DNA from: Engraulis encrasicolus
Lineage: Eukaryota; Chordata; Actinopteri; Clupeiformes; Engraulidae
Assembly: GCF_034702125.1 (NCBI RefSeq)
Contig: NC_085869.1
Location: 11,446,623 to 11,510,622, forward strand
Length of the DNA stretch: 64,000 nucleotides
Direction: 5' to 3'
Of this stretch, positions 13,267 to 23,810 are shown piece after piece; within the stretch, counting starts at the first letter, position 1, and every line of letters starts with the position of its first letter. A model generated the notes under the pieces. It was not told the DNA's origin and did not search any database. It worked only from the letters and a program-made list of their open reading frames with translations. The position numbers and the translations under genes were made by a program.

Positions 13267-16200
13267 AGACAGACGACACAGACAGACCAGAGACAGACCA
13301 GAGACAGACCAGAGACAGACCAGAGAGAGACCAGAGAGAAAGAGAGTTAGACACAGTAAGACAGAGAGAGAGAAAGGGCAAAAAACAATAAAATCAAATC
13401 TATACATCATTCATTCAAACGACTGAAGTGAAAACATCACATTGCTGCAGCGACGCAATTTTTGAACAACTGAACCAGTCAATGGCATGTTTGATTGCCT
13501 CATTGTTATTTCTTTAGAAGTGAAAATGAATACATTGCAGGAGGTGAAAATCACTACCAGTCAATGCCAAGCCATTCATCTTTTCTCCTGGGGATTGAAT
13601 GCATGCATGCATCTATGGCTGGTGAAAAACTGTAAAGTGCAGATAACGTAACCACAAAGGGATCCCAACATAGAGCTGACATGACCAGCATGCACCCTCT
13701 TATGTGACGACCATCCATAGCCATAAAGCTGCAGCTGGCAAGTGCTGTATAAGAACAGCGTTATCCCGAACTGTCATCAAGCATCATAGTTCTCCCTTGA
13801 CTGATAAAATCACCAATTATACACCGTCACTGACCAACTGTAATTCCGCTGCATGACCAACTTTACAGCATCTATAAGGTTAACCTGACTGCACTACAGA
13901 AAGGAGTCCTAGGACCATCCCCAATGGGGCACCTAAGTCACGCCCTCTACTTCCTGGTTCATGGGGCAGAGGGAATAAAATAATAATTACTGGGCTTGAA
14001 ATGAGTGGTTTTTCGACAACAATCCAAACCTTGGACCTCCACTTATGCACCACAAGTCCAACACAACTCGCCTCGTTCACTTCCATTCAATTTTTAGCAA
14101 CTGTCTGCCCCATGAACCAGGAAGTAGAGGGCGTGACTTAGGTGCCCCATATGTGCAGTGCACATAGATGCACTTTTTATGAATCACACTTCAAAGCATC
14201 AGATCACATCACATAAAGCATCGTGTAGTTATGTTACATTATAGGAGCTCGACTACCATTGTGCTTTTTGTTTATTTTTTCTTTGAAACTTGATTCTTCA
14301 CCAGATTCTTATATTTCTAGATGGGCGTGTAATTAGAAACTTGCATCTTACAACGACAATGCACACAAAAGATACAGTATAGCTGAGTAATGCAAAAGGG
14401 ACAAGGATGTCGGCTAGTCCACACATAAAGTTTTGTATATTACACATAAACTTTCGTATATTATAAATATCTGTATACTCAACTGTTATACTAATGAATA
14501 TTGTCCATTCTGGCGATGTGTTTACATTAAAACCATACAAATGTTAACACCAAACAGTCAACTATTTTTTTGCATTTGAAACATTGAATTGATGCTACCA
14601 AGCTGGTGGACTACTAATCTCATTGCACCGTGTACACTGTTAACGCTATGTACATTTTCATACATTTTCAAGATACAGCCTTCCTTGAACCAAACTGCAA
14701 AACACGCTCATATGTACTGCTACAGGTCAAGATAATTTTAAGCCATGTCATCAAGCATGACAGTTCTCCCCTGACTGATAAAATCACTAATTACACACTG
14801 ATCAACTGTAATTTCACTGCATGACCAACTCTACGGCATCTATGCAAACCAGCGGTCGTATATTGTGAGGCAAACACATATTCGTATCCTTATTTGGCCC
14901 AAAGATACACCAGACGACCAAGATAGGAGACCTTCGCAAAGGCCCAGCCTGAGCACTGTGGCCAAATTCAATATTAAGTGGTCAGTATGCTGCCCTACAA
15001 AGGCAAAGTGCAGTAACTAGGCAAACATTGAAACTGAGAAAAATGCCTTCAAAGCCTTGGTATTAGGTTGTAGTTACTGCAAAGTTGACTCAGCAATATC
15101 TCTAAAATGGGGACATATTTGGACCCTAAGCTTTGTCAAATGATAAAGGATGTGTAATGAAGACCATTTTCAATCTAAACTTGATTTTGATTTTGTTTTA
15201 ACAAATGTAGTTACTTTGCCTTCTTATGTCAGTATGACAGCAGCAGCCTCGCTACAGACAACCCTGCTCAAGCAGAACACAGCAAACAACAACTCCCTGA
15301 GCCAGAGCTAATCCATACAATCACATTCTGCACTCCTGTTCCGTTACTGCCACCGTGGACAAGTACTTCACTGGGCATTTCACCAACGTGTCCAAGGTGA
15401 TGATATTATAACCCTGCCTACTCCACAATGATATAAAGTAAACATTACACACAGTACATTTTCAGCAAATAATATCTCTTTAGAAGGTCAGCTTCCAATT
15501 TCTTTACCCTTCGGGTTTGGAAATAGGCACAGGAAAGGAAGGTCACGATAACCGCTCATTACGTAATCCTGACCTTTTCTTGTTTGTAATTAAACAAAGC
15601 CACAGCAGCACACTCGTTTTCACAGTGTTATTCATACCAGTCAGTAGCGAGTCACCTCATCATCACCAGGACCACAAAAATGAATTGTATTACTGCAAGT
15701 AGTGCATGTGCGCTATTTGGTGCACATTCTGTAGATTGCTCTGTATGCTAAACTTGAGCTAAATTTCAAGGTAGCAAGTCGCCGTTTTTTTTTTGTGAAA
15801 CTCATACCGGGCCACAGCAAATCAATACCCAGGCACGTGCCCCTGCAAAACAGGTTTGGCGACGCCCCTGGTCAGTAGCGAGTCACCTCATCACCACCAG
15901 GACCACAAAAAAAAGCTTGAAATTAGCTCTTTTACTACATGATTTACCACTTAACTTAACTTGTCCTGAACCAGCTTTATAGTATAGGCCCCAGGAACAC
16001 AAAAAAGATCAACATTATGAGGCACTGAAGGGCAGATGTCGACAAATGAGACCACACAGACAGGGCCGTATTAAGATGGTCCCCTAGGCCACATGTTGCT
16101 GTGGTCCTCCTCGAAGGGAAATTTCATGACAAAAATATAGTGTGTCCTATGGACGAGATGGAAATTAACGATAACACATCCGCCAAGTGTGGAGAGGAGT

Positions 16201-16407
16201 ATTACCAAAGATTTAAACTGACATGACAGATGCATTTTTCAATATTGCATCTTGTCCCCTAGCACAGGTGAGGCATAGATGCAATTTTGTTGTGTGCAGT
16301 GTGCAGTGAACACTTGTGTGCTGTGGAGTGCTGTGTCATAATGACAATGGGAGTTGGAGTTTCCCAGTTGGGATTTCACTTGTCATATTTCTGCAATTTT
16401 TGACTTT

Positions 16408-16440
<33 letters not shown>

Positions 16441-19400
16441 TCCCCCCCCCCCTGACAGGTGGGTCCCCCTCCCTAGGCTACAGCCATATCTAGCCTGTGC
16501 ATTAATCCAGCCCTGAGCGCGCACACACCCACACACCTGTTACGTTACTGCCACCGTGGACAAGTACTTCACTGGGCATTTCACCAACTTGTCCAAGGTG
16601 ATGATAACCCTGCCTACTCCACAATGATATAAAGTAAACATTACACACAGTACATTTTCAGCAAATAATGATGCAAAAGAAAATTAATCTTAATATCTCT
16701 TTAGAAGGTCAGCTTCCAATTTCTTTACCCTTCGGGTTTGGAAATAGGTACAGGAAAGGAAGGTCACGATAACCGCTCATTACGTAATCCTGACCTTTTC
16801 TTGTTTGTAATTAAACAAAGCCACAGCAGCACACTCGTTCTCACAGTGTTATTCATACCAGTCAGTAGCAAGTCACCTCATCATCACCAGGACCACAAAA
16901 ATGAATTGTATTACTGCAAGTAGTGCATGTGCGCTATTTTATGCACATTCTGTAGATTGCGCCGTAAACTTGAGCTAAATTTCAAGGTAGCAAGTCGTCG
17001 TTTTTTTTTTTTTTGTGAAACTCATACCGGGCCACAGCAAATCAATACCCAGGCACGTGCCCCTGCAAAAAAGGTTTGGCGACGCCCCTGGTCAGTAGCG
17101 AGTCACCTCATCACCACCAGGACCACAAAAAAAGCTTGAAATTAGCTCTTGTACTAGATGATTTACCACTTAACTTAACCTTAACTTGCCATGAACCAGC
17201 TTTGCAGTATAGACCCCAGGACCACAAAAAAAGATCAACATTATGAGGCATTGAAGGGCAGATGACAAATGAGACTGCACAGACAGGGCCGTATTAAGAT
17301 GGTCCCCCAGGCTACATGTTGTTGTGGTCCTCCCCGAAGGGAAGTTTCATGACAAAAATGTAGTGTGTCCTATGGACGAGATGGAAATTAACGATAACAC
17401 ATCCGCCAAGTGTGGAGAGGAGTATTACCAAAGATTTAAACTGACATGACAGATGCATTTTTCAATATTGCATCTTGTCCCCTAGCACAGGTGAGGCATA
17501 GATGCAATTTTGTTGTGTGCAGTGTGCAGTGAACACTTGTGTGCTGTGGAGTGCTGTGTCATAATGACAATGGGAGTTGGAGTTTCCCAGTTGGGATTTC
17601 ACTTGTCATATTTCTGCAATTTTCGACTTTTGGCTAATTGGAACTCCCCCCTGACAGGTGGGTCCCCCTGCCTAGGCTACAGCCATATCTAGCCTGTGCA
17701 TTAATCCAGCCCTGAGCGCGCACACACCCACACACTCCCCTTACCTCAGTTTCGATGAGTTCCTCTAGCGAGATCTGTTCGGCCAATTCCTCCTCCTTCT
17801 TCTTGTCCTTCTTGAGCACGAAGCCTACGGGGAGGGCATGGCGGTACATGCAGCTGTCGCCCCCTCCTGGGCACACCCAGAACCAGCCGTACTTGTTGTT
17901 CTCTATCGCGTCCAGGAAGTATCTGCACACCTGCAAAACGATTAAAAAAACAAATAAACAAACTATGGTCTCATGTCAATAACACATAAAACCCCCATCA
18001 CGGTCAAGCCCATGGTAATATCCATCTCCTCTCCGACCTTAAAAAGGTTGGGAAACACTGCACTAGACAGCATAAACAGTACAAGACGCCAGGTGGCGCA
18101 AACAACATCTAATGACCATAAATTAATAGGAAATTGGTGGTTGATTTGCTGCAATGCATATGCTTCTTAATACAGTCTTCTACTGTGTAAACGTCTTTGA
18201 CCCATATACAGACATTTCTAAAATAGTGCAATGGCGCTTGGTAGCTATTGTCACTTTTGGTGTGTCTGTGCAGTAAGTAAAAAAGCCGCACTCCCGGATC
18301 AATTTCTTGCAGTTTTAATACTGGGTTAGCATGGCAGACAGACAGACGTTTCGGCCTAAGCCTTCTTCAGCGTCTGAAGAAGGCTTAGGCCGAAACGTCT
18401 GTCTGTCTGCCATGCTAACCCAGTATTAAAACTGCAAGAAATTGATCCGGGAGTGCGGCTTTTTTACTATACATGAACTTTGCTGTTTGCTCGCACCCAA
18501 AGACCTTGTAAGAAACTTTTCGGAGTTGAGCGCACTTTCTCTACTAAAAGTCTGTGCAGTAAGTGCAATGTCATGTATACAGGCTGTTCATGTGTAGGCT
18601 TACAATCTGGGTGGTGGTTTGGGCCTTCTTCTTCTCCGCCTCTCCGTGCTTCTTCTTGATCACCTCCTCCAGCTTCGCCTCGTCCCAGTTGTCCATGGTA
18701 TCTACACAGCAAACATTCGTAATTAAACATTTGAACAATGTTTTTGGTTTTCAGTCCGAGAAGATTTTTTTCTTTCAATTCACTGTACTGGCCGACCATG
18801 AAGATCCCCCTTTTCATGTATGAAAAATGCAATTTTCCCAGTCATAATGAATACCGGTACTTAGAATTTGGTGTTGGTGGTAAATAGTGCACCTTCAAAA
18901 AACATTTGAAGAGTTCAGATGCAAAACCCCCTAACTCCATTTCTGAAGACCTGCACTTCTATATTTTTAGACAACCCCGTTGTTGGTTTGGTTTACATTC
19001 ATGTACTTGATAATACATATAAATAGTTATATTACATAAAATAAAAAACTATGCAATTTTGACAGCTTTGTATTAAATAAAAATGAATTAAGACTATTTT
19101 CTGAAAAGGCACTTAGGGGGTTTTGCATCTGAACTCTTCATTTAGTTCTCGTCAATGAAAGTGTGACAATGTATCTGCAAAAGACCAGGGTCAGCCCCCC
19201 ACTGAACTGGGAACAGCAACAGTGTGTATCTTCCTTCATGCTGTTCTACAGATTAAATGCACAGGGGTGATAGTGAAAAAAAATCCTGAGCCTGAACTTT
19301 TTTCCTGGTCGGGGAGGGGGGGGCGGGGGACGACGGGACATACTGCATATGAGACGTAATGTAGGCCTTATTATTATTCAAACACATTATTCAAACATTT

Positions 19401-22400
19401 AAGATAATGTTTTCATTTTTGCATTATTTCTATAGTGTTATTCACGAAAACACAGATCATTTCCCTGTTGGTAGGCTACAGCACTTGGCTGAAAGAAACT
19501 GACCACCACGTTCAATTCTAGCTGTAAAAACGAATACCAACGTATGCAGTTAGAAATGCATTCTAGGCTTGTGATGTTGCACTAAAGTTATTGAGGTGGG
19601 TATTGAACCAATGCAACATTTCAACACCAGAATGCATTTCTGAAAACATGGTGCATATTTTACCACATTGAATTAACTGAAAGCTACATATGTAGCAGCC
19701 ATACCAAGACAGGTCAGTAGGAGGCAATACTACTCCAAAGTACAGTAACTACACTCTGTCCAAAATAGAGGAGGTGATTACCAATTAATTGAGCAATACT
19801 TTTAAATGACATGACATTTGCTGCAAGCTGATAAGTTTCATTTTCATTGGGACATTGCTCATATAACTTGTATAGGCTACTGGACATACGTTTAGATAGC
19901 CTACTCGTGGCCCCATGGTCTACCTATAACCACAGATTGTTTAAGGGCTGTGCTATAACCCACCCCTGCCTTTCCGTTGTAGGGAAACGCCCTTTAATTA
20001 CCGGTACATGATATTTAGGGCACAAGCGCATGATTGGCTACATGCACATCGTTCACATCGCATATTTCGACTCCACGGATGACAGAACCAGTGGTTATTA
20101 CGGACAGGACAGTATATATAGCCTGTGTGACTACTGCGCGACTTTCGCATAGGGTTGTAGTCAATTAAAATACATGAAAATCACTCGCGTGTACACACGC
20201 CCATTACAATGTACGAGTTGAAAAGATAACAGAAAGCAACAAAAACAAAGACAGGACCGAATTAAGCTACATGAAAATAGCACAGGGCGTGAAGATAAGA
20301 TGAACATTCACTGCATGTCTAGGTGACACCGTGGTGGCCACATGAACGCAAGCCAAGTATTTGAAGTTCATGAGAGTCTGATATTGATAATTGCCCCCTG
20401 CCCGAGAGTAGGGATTAAGTAGCCCAGAGCGTGCAGACAATACAACCTGTGCATCGTGCGTGGAATAACTGGATTCGATTACGCAGAAGGGCTACGACAG
20501 GGAGCGCGCGAGAGAGGGCTGTGTGAACCTGTGCGAGGCTGTTTGGGGGTTTTCACAGAGCGCGTTGGTTTAGTCAGCATAACTAATATAAACATCTCCC
20601 TGAAATCAGTTTGACACGTGGTTTGTCAATGACGCAAAACACCATCCCTCAATCAACAGTAGACCAAAATCCACGAACTCAGCTCACACTAGCCTACAAG
20701 GGGTGTAGGCTAACTAGGCTTGCCAAAACATTAGCGATCCAAGCATTCCATTGTCATTTGGACATGTCGCAATGGTAGCCGCTATTCCAATGCAGACCAC
20801 ATTTACGCACTACACCTAGAAAAAAAGTATCATGACGGGCATAGCATAGCCTACCGTTTGAGCATACAGACTTTTTTTTGAAAGAACGTCCATCTCCATC
20901 AAAGTTTTGTCAACATTGCGCAGTCATTTAGCGCACATAAATGAGGAAATAGACGAACCTATTTCAAACATATACTCTCACTGAGCCCGTTTATGCGCAT
21001 CAATAAGCCGTTTATGGTCAGGTTTTTGGAGTAACCTGCGCAAGGCAAAATCATTCGGGCCCAAGCCAACATGCCACAGTGGGCAAATTAATAACTAAAT
21101 GGCCTTACCTTCAAACGTTTTCTTGATCACAGAATTTCACTAGTATTCCACTGACATCCACACGGTTCAACACACCCATCACAACTAGCAAGCCATGTGG
21201 ATTTGAATTTTTATCGGAATCCAAATGGTCTAGACTTGGCCTATAGTACTTTCTTCCGTTTCTTCAGTATAACGAGATGCCATTTTTGGATTTGCCTCCG
21301 TCGACAGTGAAAATATCTGAGAAGGGTAACCAGTAGGGGCCTAGAACTCTCTTTACTGTGCATACTGACAGCCAATCTACTTCTCCTTTCACTAGAACTA
21401 GAAGACTGCCGCCAGTGATGTGGTGAGTGACTCAAGAGCAAGACGTAACAAATTGATACATTTTCAGTAAGATGTCGGGATGATACAATTATGGGCTGCT
21501 GCTCATTTGGGTTCCTTTCGCGTCTCTTACAACAGGCTGTTGCGCGCTCATTTATTTTCACCATACATTAATGAAGGCCTACGCGATAGTTTATTATTTT
21601 ATTAATTTTGGGGAAATTATTATTTTATTTTTTTCTACAGCCACGCTACGCCGGATTTCCGGCGCGGCGCCGGACTGCTATCACCCCTGAATGCATCACT
21701 TTACCCCATTCATGATTAGCACATGAACCCCATCTTACCTTTCTCAAGGTCTTCATCATCTCGTTCGTCAACGTACAAGCTGCGCTTCTCACACTTCCTC
21801 TCTATGGTCAGGTCATGGGAGAACTTGCACTTGTCGCCTTTGGTACATTGTCCTTGCTTGAAGAAGGCGCAGAGCACCGACTTGGGGTCCACACCTGGAC
21901 AAAAAGCCACATCACTGCTCCTTACCAAGGACAGAGGTTGACGGTACAGAGCAAATGCAGGACAGTGTGCAACTAAAACTGTTGTACATTCATTACTCAA
22001 GAGTTTAAGTCATAATTCTTAACTGATTGATAAATGCTGAATGGCCTACTATGATTTGTATGTTACTTGTATTCAGGTGTAACAGGGGCATCTAGATAAC
22101 TTTCCATGTTGTTATGACATACAGTATAACTTCAATGAAGGCTAAAGTAGGGCCGTATATCTTGAAAGGCTTTTGCTTTTGCAGGTGCTGCTTTTTCAGT
22201 AGATATTGGCAATATCAGCACTGCTACAGCTCCAGAACCATATATTGCACAAGAACCAACAATTCGGTGAGTCAGGTGAAGACATGGCATATTGCTTACC
22301 TTTGGCAACTTTTTGGGCGGTTACTACAGGCCTGAAGAGTTCATTCAGCTCAGACAGCTCCTTCTTCTTGTCGTCTTTCTTTTTGCCCTTGTCGAGCTCT

Positions 22401-23676
22401 GTCGCACCAACCTGCCACAAAACACAAGTTACTCAGAAGCAAAGATATGGACCAATTAACTTATCCTCCTTGCAATGTCAATCAAAAGCAAATACATGGG
22501 GGAGAGGGCATACCGTCCGAGCATTCTGTGGTCCTCCTTGCTTGACTTGATGTGTGACAGTTTTGATAAACTTTTGCTGCTTGGCACCTTTCTTGTTCTT
22601 CAAGCCAAAGGTCTTGTCCTGTAGGTTTGACAGTCACAGCTTGTCACAGAGATCACGCAGGGTGGTGCATAATAAATGATAATGCATGTCGTTCAACTTG
22701 ACAATCTCAAAGCTTTGATGTAGTGTCAAGTGTAACTGATCGCCCTTTGCACATTTCTACATGTTAACCAATACCTGAAAGCCTTCATTCACTTTTGACA
22801 GCATGCGGTAACATTTTCCAGTCCCAACATCTTCACTGGGTTAATTTAAACATTGCTGTACTATCGGTGTTTTAAATCAAACATCTACTTTGTGTTATGG
22901 GCTACTCGTTGCTATGTATATGTCAGAGAGAGTCAGTACTGCCGCAATTTAAAGACAGAATCAAGTGATATACTCATGATACTCAAAAATTGAAATTGTT
23001 TAATTCGGTGACTGGTTTTCAAGTGCAGTTGTGGCAGCTAGCAAGGCCCATAAGATAGAAATTAGCAGGCTAAATACAATCTCAGACGTTGTTATTGCTA
23101 TGATGTCTGGTATGTCCATACACCATGACACAAAAGACACATGTGCTTGTCCACTGAGTAATAACAAGGATCTTGATGATGGTATAAGTTACTGAAATGT
23201 CACCAAGAGGCACGGTAAACTAAAAGCACGATATCGTTAGCTAGTTTGCTATACGTTTAGCTGGCATAACCAACCGGGGGTAGTAAAAGGAACGTTGTTG
23301 ATTCATCATTTATTTTCATTCAAGATTATGTAACTAGCAAAGGTTCATGCTTAAAATACCGCATCATATGTGTACGCTCAAGCATGTTTAATCTTAGTGT
23401 TCAGATATTATGACCACATCTGTCATATAAACCACATGGGTGTGCTTGTTATATATCTGGCTAGCCGGCAAGCTAGGGGAACTTGCTAGGAGCTAGCCAC
23501 AGGACAGGACCGATGCGAAACCCAAGTATGGTAGGCCGAAAAATCAGCATGGTTCAACAGTGATTCCCCAAAGTGCATTTCCTTATCAAAATCACACTCA
23601 CTTCAATGATCTTCTCCTTTTTCTTCTCTTGGGTTTTCTTACTACCTGCAGGTTGAGCCGGCTTCTTCGGAGGCAT
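7549..23676 (-). CDS. zc3h15: Zinc finger CCCH domain-containing protein 15 (DRG family regulatory protein 1), complete
   Basis: ZC3H15/DFRP1 is the cytoplasmic partner that stabilises the translational GTPase DRG1. Ten coding exons on the minus strand join with consistent phases: 23676-23602, 22618-22514, 22411-22300, 21894-21739, 18701-18604, 17930-17745, 13103-12957, 11695-11576, 9534-9396, 7745-7549. They total 1335 nt, 444 aa plus TAG; human is 426 aa. It starts [14 protein letters not shown] with a Lys-rich N-terminus. The first CCCH finger uses C106, C114, C120 and H124 ([11 protein letters not shown]); the second uses C184, C202, C209 and H213. Residues 245-293 ([20 protein letters not shown]) and the FEFRPELV segment form the conserved DFRP region. 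The tail is acidic and ends in the conserved [15 protein letters not shown] stretch. No frameshift or lost key residue was seen. The gene lies upstream of itgav on the same strand. Confidence 0.95.
7881..8504. mobile_element. Non-autonomous DNA transposon, GGTTTATGCC termini
   Basis: The left end reads GGGTGGTTTATGCC and the right end GGGCATAAACC, an inverted pair in zc3h15 intron 9. Termini and size suggest a PIF/Harbinger-like element, but no transposase is present and the superfamily is a guess. Confidence 0.5.
8690..8942. mobile_element. MITE copy (GAATACTTAGAATTTGATGG family)
   Basis: Shares TCATAATGAATACTTAGAAT, TTGATGGTGGTGG and the CACAGTG terminal block with the complete copy at 50221-50576. 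The left end is degraded. Another partial copy is at about 18790-18895. Confidence 0.65.
9396..9534 (-). CDS. zc3h15: zc3h15 coding exon 9
   Basis: 46 codons plus one base. It encodes [20 protein letters not shown] to QPASETD, corresponding to the mammalian NDIDLSLYIPRDVDETG segment. The acceptor ends TTTCAG and the donor is GTGAGA. Confidence 0.88.
9641..9838. repeat. CA-based minisatellite, left part
   Basis: Units of about 70-80 bp, each a (CA)n run followed by TTCAGGTTTCCCGTCATCAT and ACAGTGCTGGACAGTGAA. The same unit resumes at 11181-11320, on the other side of an inserted element. Confidence 0.8.
9841..11180. mobile_element. Non-autonomous hAT-like element inserted in a minisatellite
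   Basis: The ends GAGGTTGCGCTAGAC and GGTTAACGCGACC are imperfect inverted repeats. Just inside both ends are inverted CCGTCATTTTGACGGAC palindromes (about 9868 and 11095). A 63-codon frame from the ATG at 10274 ([14 protein letters not shown]...) resembles nothing I recognise. The surrounding array is the same on both sides, which supports an insertion. Confidence 0.55.
11181..11320. repeat. CA-based minisatellite, right part
   Basis: Continues the unit seen at 9641-9838, with the same CCCGTCATCATGCATGCGGG block between (CA)n runs. Confidence 0.8.
11576..11695 (-). CDS. zc3h15: zc3h15 coding exon 8
   Basis: 40 codons. [14 protein letters not shown] is the family's hallmark, followed by an Asp/Glu-rich run ([22 protein letters not shown]). 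The donor must be GTCAGG, weaker than the usual GTAAGT or GTGAGT; reading on gives only four more residues before a stop. Confidence 0.88.
12388..12512. repeat. (GA)n / (GACA)n compound microsatellite
   Basis: Dinucleotide GA runs with GAGC and GACA interruptions in zc3h15 intron 7. The long open frames here are low-complexity artefacts. Confidence 0.9.
12957..13103 (-). CDS. zc3h15: zc3h15 coding exon 7
   Basis: 49 codons, [20 protein letters not shown] to [11 protein letters not shown], part of the DRG1-partner (DFRP) region. The acceptor CTGCAG follows a run of 17 or more G/C bases (13109-13127), an unusually placed homopolymer that replaces the normal pyrimidine tract with pure C on the sense strand. 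Confidence 0.92.
13109..13375. repeat. Poly-G tract plus (GA)n/(CAGA)n microsatellite beside exon 7
   Basis: A run of at least 17 G, then GACACA, GA and a CCAGAGACAGA-type repeat of about 11 bp. It directly abuts the zc3h15 exon 7 acceptor. Confidence 0.9.
13924..14150. mobile_element. MITE with 47-bp perfect TIRs
   Basis: Starts ATGGGGCACCTAAGTCACGC and ends with its exact complement; arms of 47 bp (13924-13970 and 14104-14150) match perfectly. About 227 bp, no coding capacity, in zc3h15 intron 6. The superfamily is not clear because no convincing TSD is visible. Confidence 0.75.
16061..16515. mobile_element. MITE with CAGGGCCGTATTAA / TTAATCCAGCCCTG ends, copy 1
   Basis: The inverted ends enclose about 455 bp including the poly-C tract. 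The family recurs at 17284-17714 (same duplication), about 31622-31906 and about 36367-36974. Confidence 0.65.
17284..17714. mobile_element. MITE with CAGGGCCGTATTAA / TTAATCCAGCCCTG ends, copy 2
   Basis: Same element as at 16061-16515, duplicated with its host segment, without the poly-C expansion. Confidence 0.65.
17745..17930 (-). CDS. zc3h15: zc3h15 coding exon 6 (second CCCH finger)
   Basis: 62 codons, phase 0. It encodes [20 protein letters not shown] and [13 protein letters not shown], the long-spaced second CCCH finger, then a Lys/Glu-rich segment ending ELIETE. The donor is GTAAGG at 17744. A 1.2 kb tandem duplication in the adjoining intron comes to within about 10 bp of this donor. 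Confidence 0.94.
18276..18468. repeat. Perfect 193-bp palindrome
   Basis: Two 95-bp arms (18276-18370 and 18374-18468) are exact reverse complements around a 3-nt CGT loop. It lies in zc3h15 intron 5 within a segment (18279-18549) bounded by identical 15-bp repeats, GTCTGTGCAGTAAGT, at 18264-18278 and 18550-18564. Confidence 0.95.
18604..18701 (-). CDS. zc3h15: zc3h15 coding exon 5
   Basis: 98 nt. It completes Asp150 and encodes [20 protein letters not shown] to TTTQI, the charged linker between the two zinc fingers. The acceptor ends GTGTAG and the donor begins GTAAGC. Confidence 0.92.
18908..19139. mobile_element. MITE with GAAGAGTTCAGATGC TIRs
   Basis: Inverted ends of about 27 bp (GAAGAGTTCAGATGCAAAAC and its complement) with ATTT on both flanks (18904-18907 and 19140-19143). 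232 bp, AT-rich interior, in zc3h15 intron 4. Confidence 0.75.
19262..21689. mobile_element. 2.4 kb hAT-like element, apparently non-coding
   Basis: Termini CAGGGGTGATAG and CTATCACCCCTG are inverted, and AATGCA flanks both sides (19256-19261 and 21690-21695). The interior has no recognisable transposase; the longest minus frame (21241-21564) is not convincing. It fills most of zc3h15 intron 4. Assignment to hAT rests on the CAGGGGTG-type end and is inference. Confidence 0.6.
21739..21894 (-). CDS. zc3h15: zc3h15 coding exon 4 (first CCCH finger)
   Basis: 156 nt. It completes Gly98 and carries the first zinc finger: LCAFFKQGQ, then [12 protein letters not shown]. It continues through [20 protein letters not shown] and ends one base into a split Asp codon. 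The donor is GTAAGA at 21738-21733. Confidence 0.93.
22300..22411 (-). CDS. zc3h15: zc3h15 coding exon 3
   Basis: 112 nt encoding [18 protein letters not shown] through AQKVAK, then one base of a split Gly codon. The acceptor ends GGCAG and the donor is GTAAGC. The block matches the [16 protein letters not shown] region of mammals. Confidence 0.92.
22514..22618 (-). CDS. zc3h15: zc3h15 coding exon 2
   Basis: 35 codons beginning [19 protein letters not shown], the most conserved N-terminal block of the family. The acceptor ends CTACAG and the donor begins GTATGC. Phase 0 at both ends. Confidence 0.93.
23602..23676 (-). CDS. zc3h15: zc3h15 coding exon 1
   Basis: 25 codons, MPPKKPAQ to KKKEKIIE, a basic Lys-rich N-terminus almost identical to vertebrate ZC3H15. 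The donor is GTGAGT at 23601-23596, leaving phase 0. Confidence 0.93.
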
Positions 23677-23798
23677 ATCGGTTAAAATATGCAAGTATAT
23701 ATTCTAGTACTCCACCTCTGTTTCTCGTGCTGAAATGTCTGCTAGCTAGCAAGTAGCGGGCTTCTGGCACTAGTGCGGTTTTTTCTAACGCTCGCTAC

Positions 23799-23810
23799 GC
23801 ATGCTGGGAG
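23799..23810 (-). promoter_or_regulatory. zc3h15: CTCCCAGCATGC motif upstream of zc3h15 (ZNF143-like)
   Basis: The minus strand reads CTCCCAGCATGC about 125 bp before the zc3h15 ATG. This matches the core of the ZNF143/THAP11 promoter element common in housekeeping genes. Motif and position are seen; function is inferred. Confidence 0.4.

Larger units (their letters stand above)
15335..17735. repeat. 1.2 kb tandem duplication in zc3h15 intron 6
   Basis: Copy A 15335-16535 and copy B 16536-17735, period about 1201 bp, very similar throughout. Markers repeated in order include CGTTACTGCCACCGTGGACA, TTTACCCTTCGGGTTTGGAA and ACACATCCGCCAAGTGTGG. Copy A carries a long poly-C tract (16411-16452) where copy B has ordinary sequence. 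Copy B ends about 10 bp short of the exon 6 donor. Confidence 0.92.

Noticed and set aside
12742..13410. 222-codon and overlapping 142-codon minus frames
   Set aside because: Mostly microsatellite translation; the real content is zc3h15 exon 7 at 12957-13103 in one frame only.
21241..21564. 107-codon minus frame in zc3h15 intron 4
   Set aside because: Inside the hAT-like element, no transposase motif, basic composition without conservation signs.
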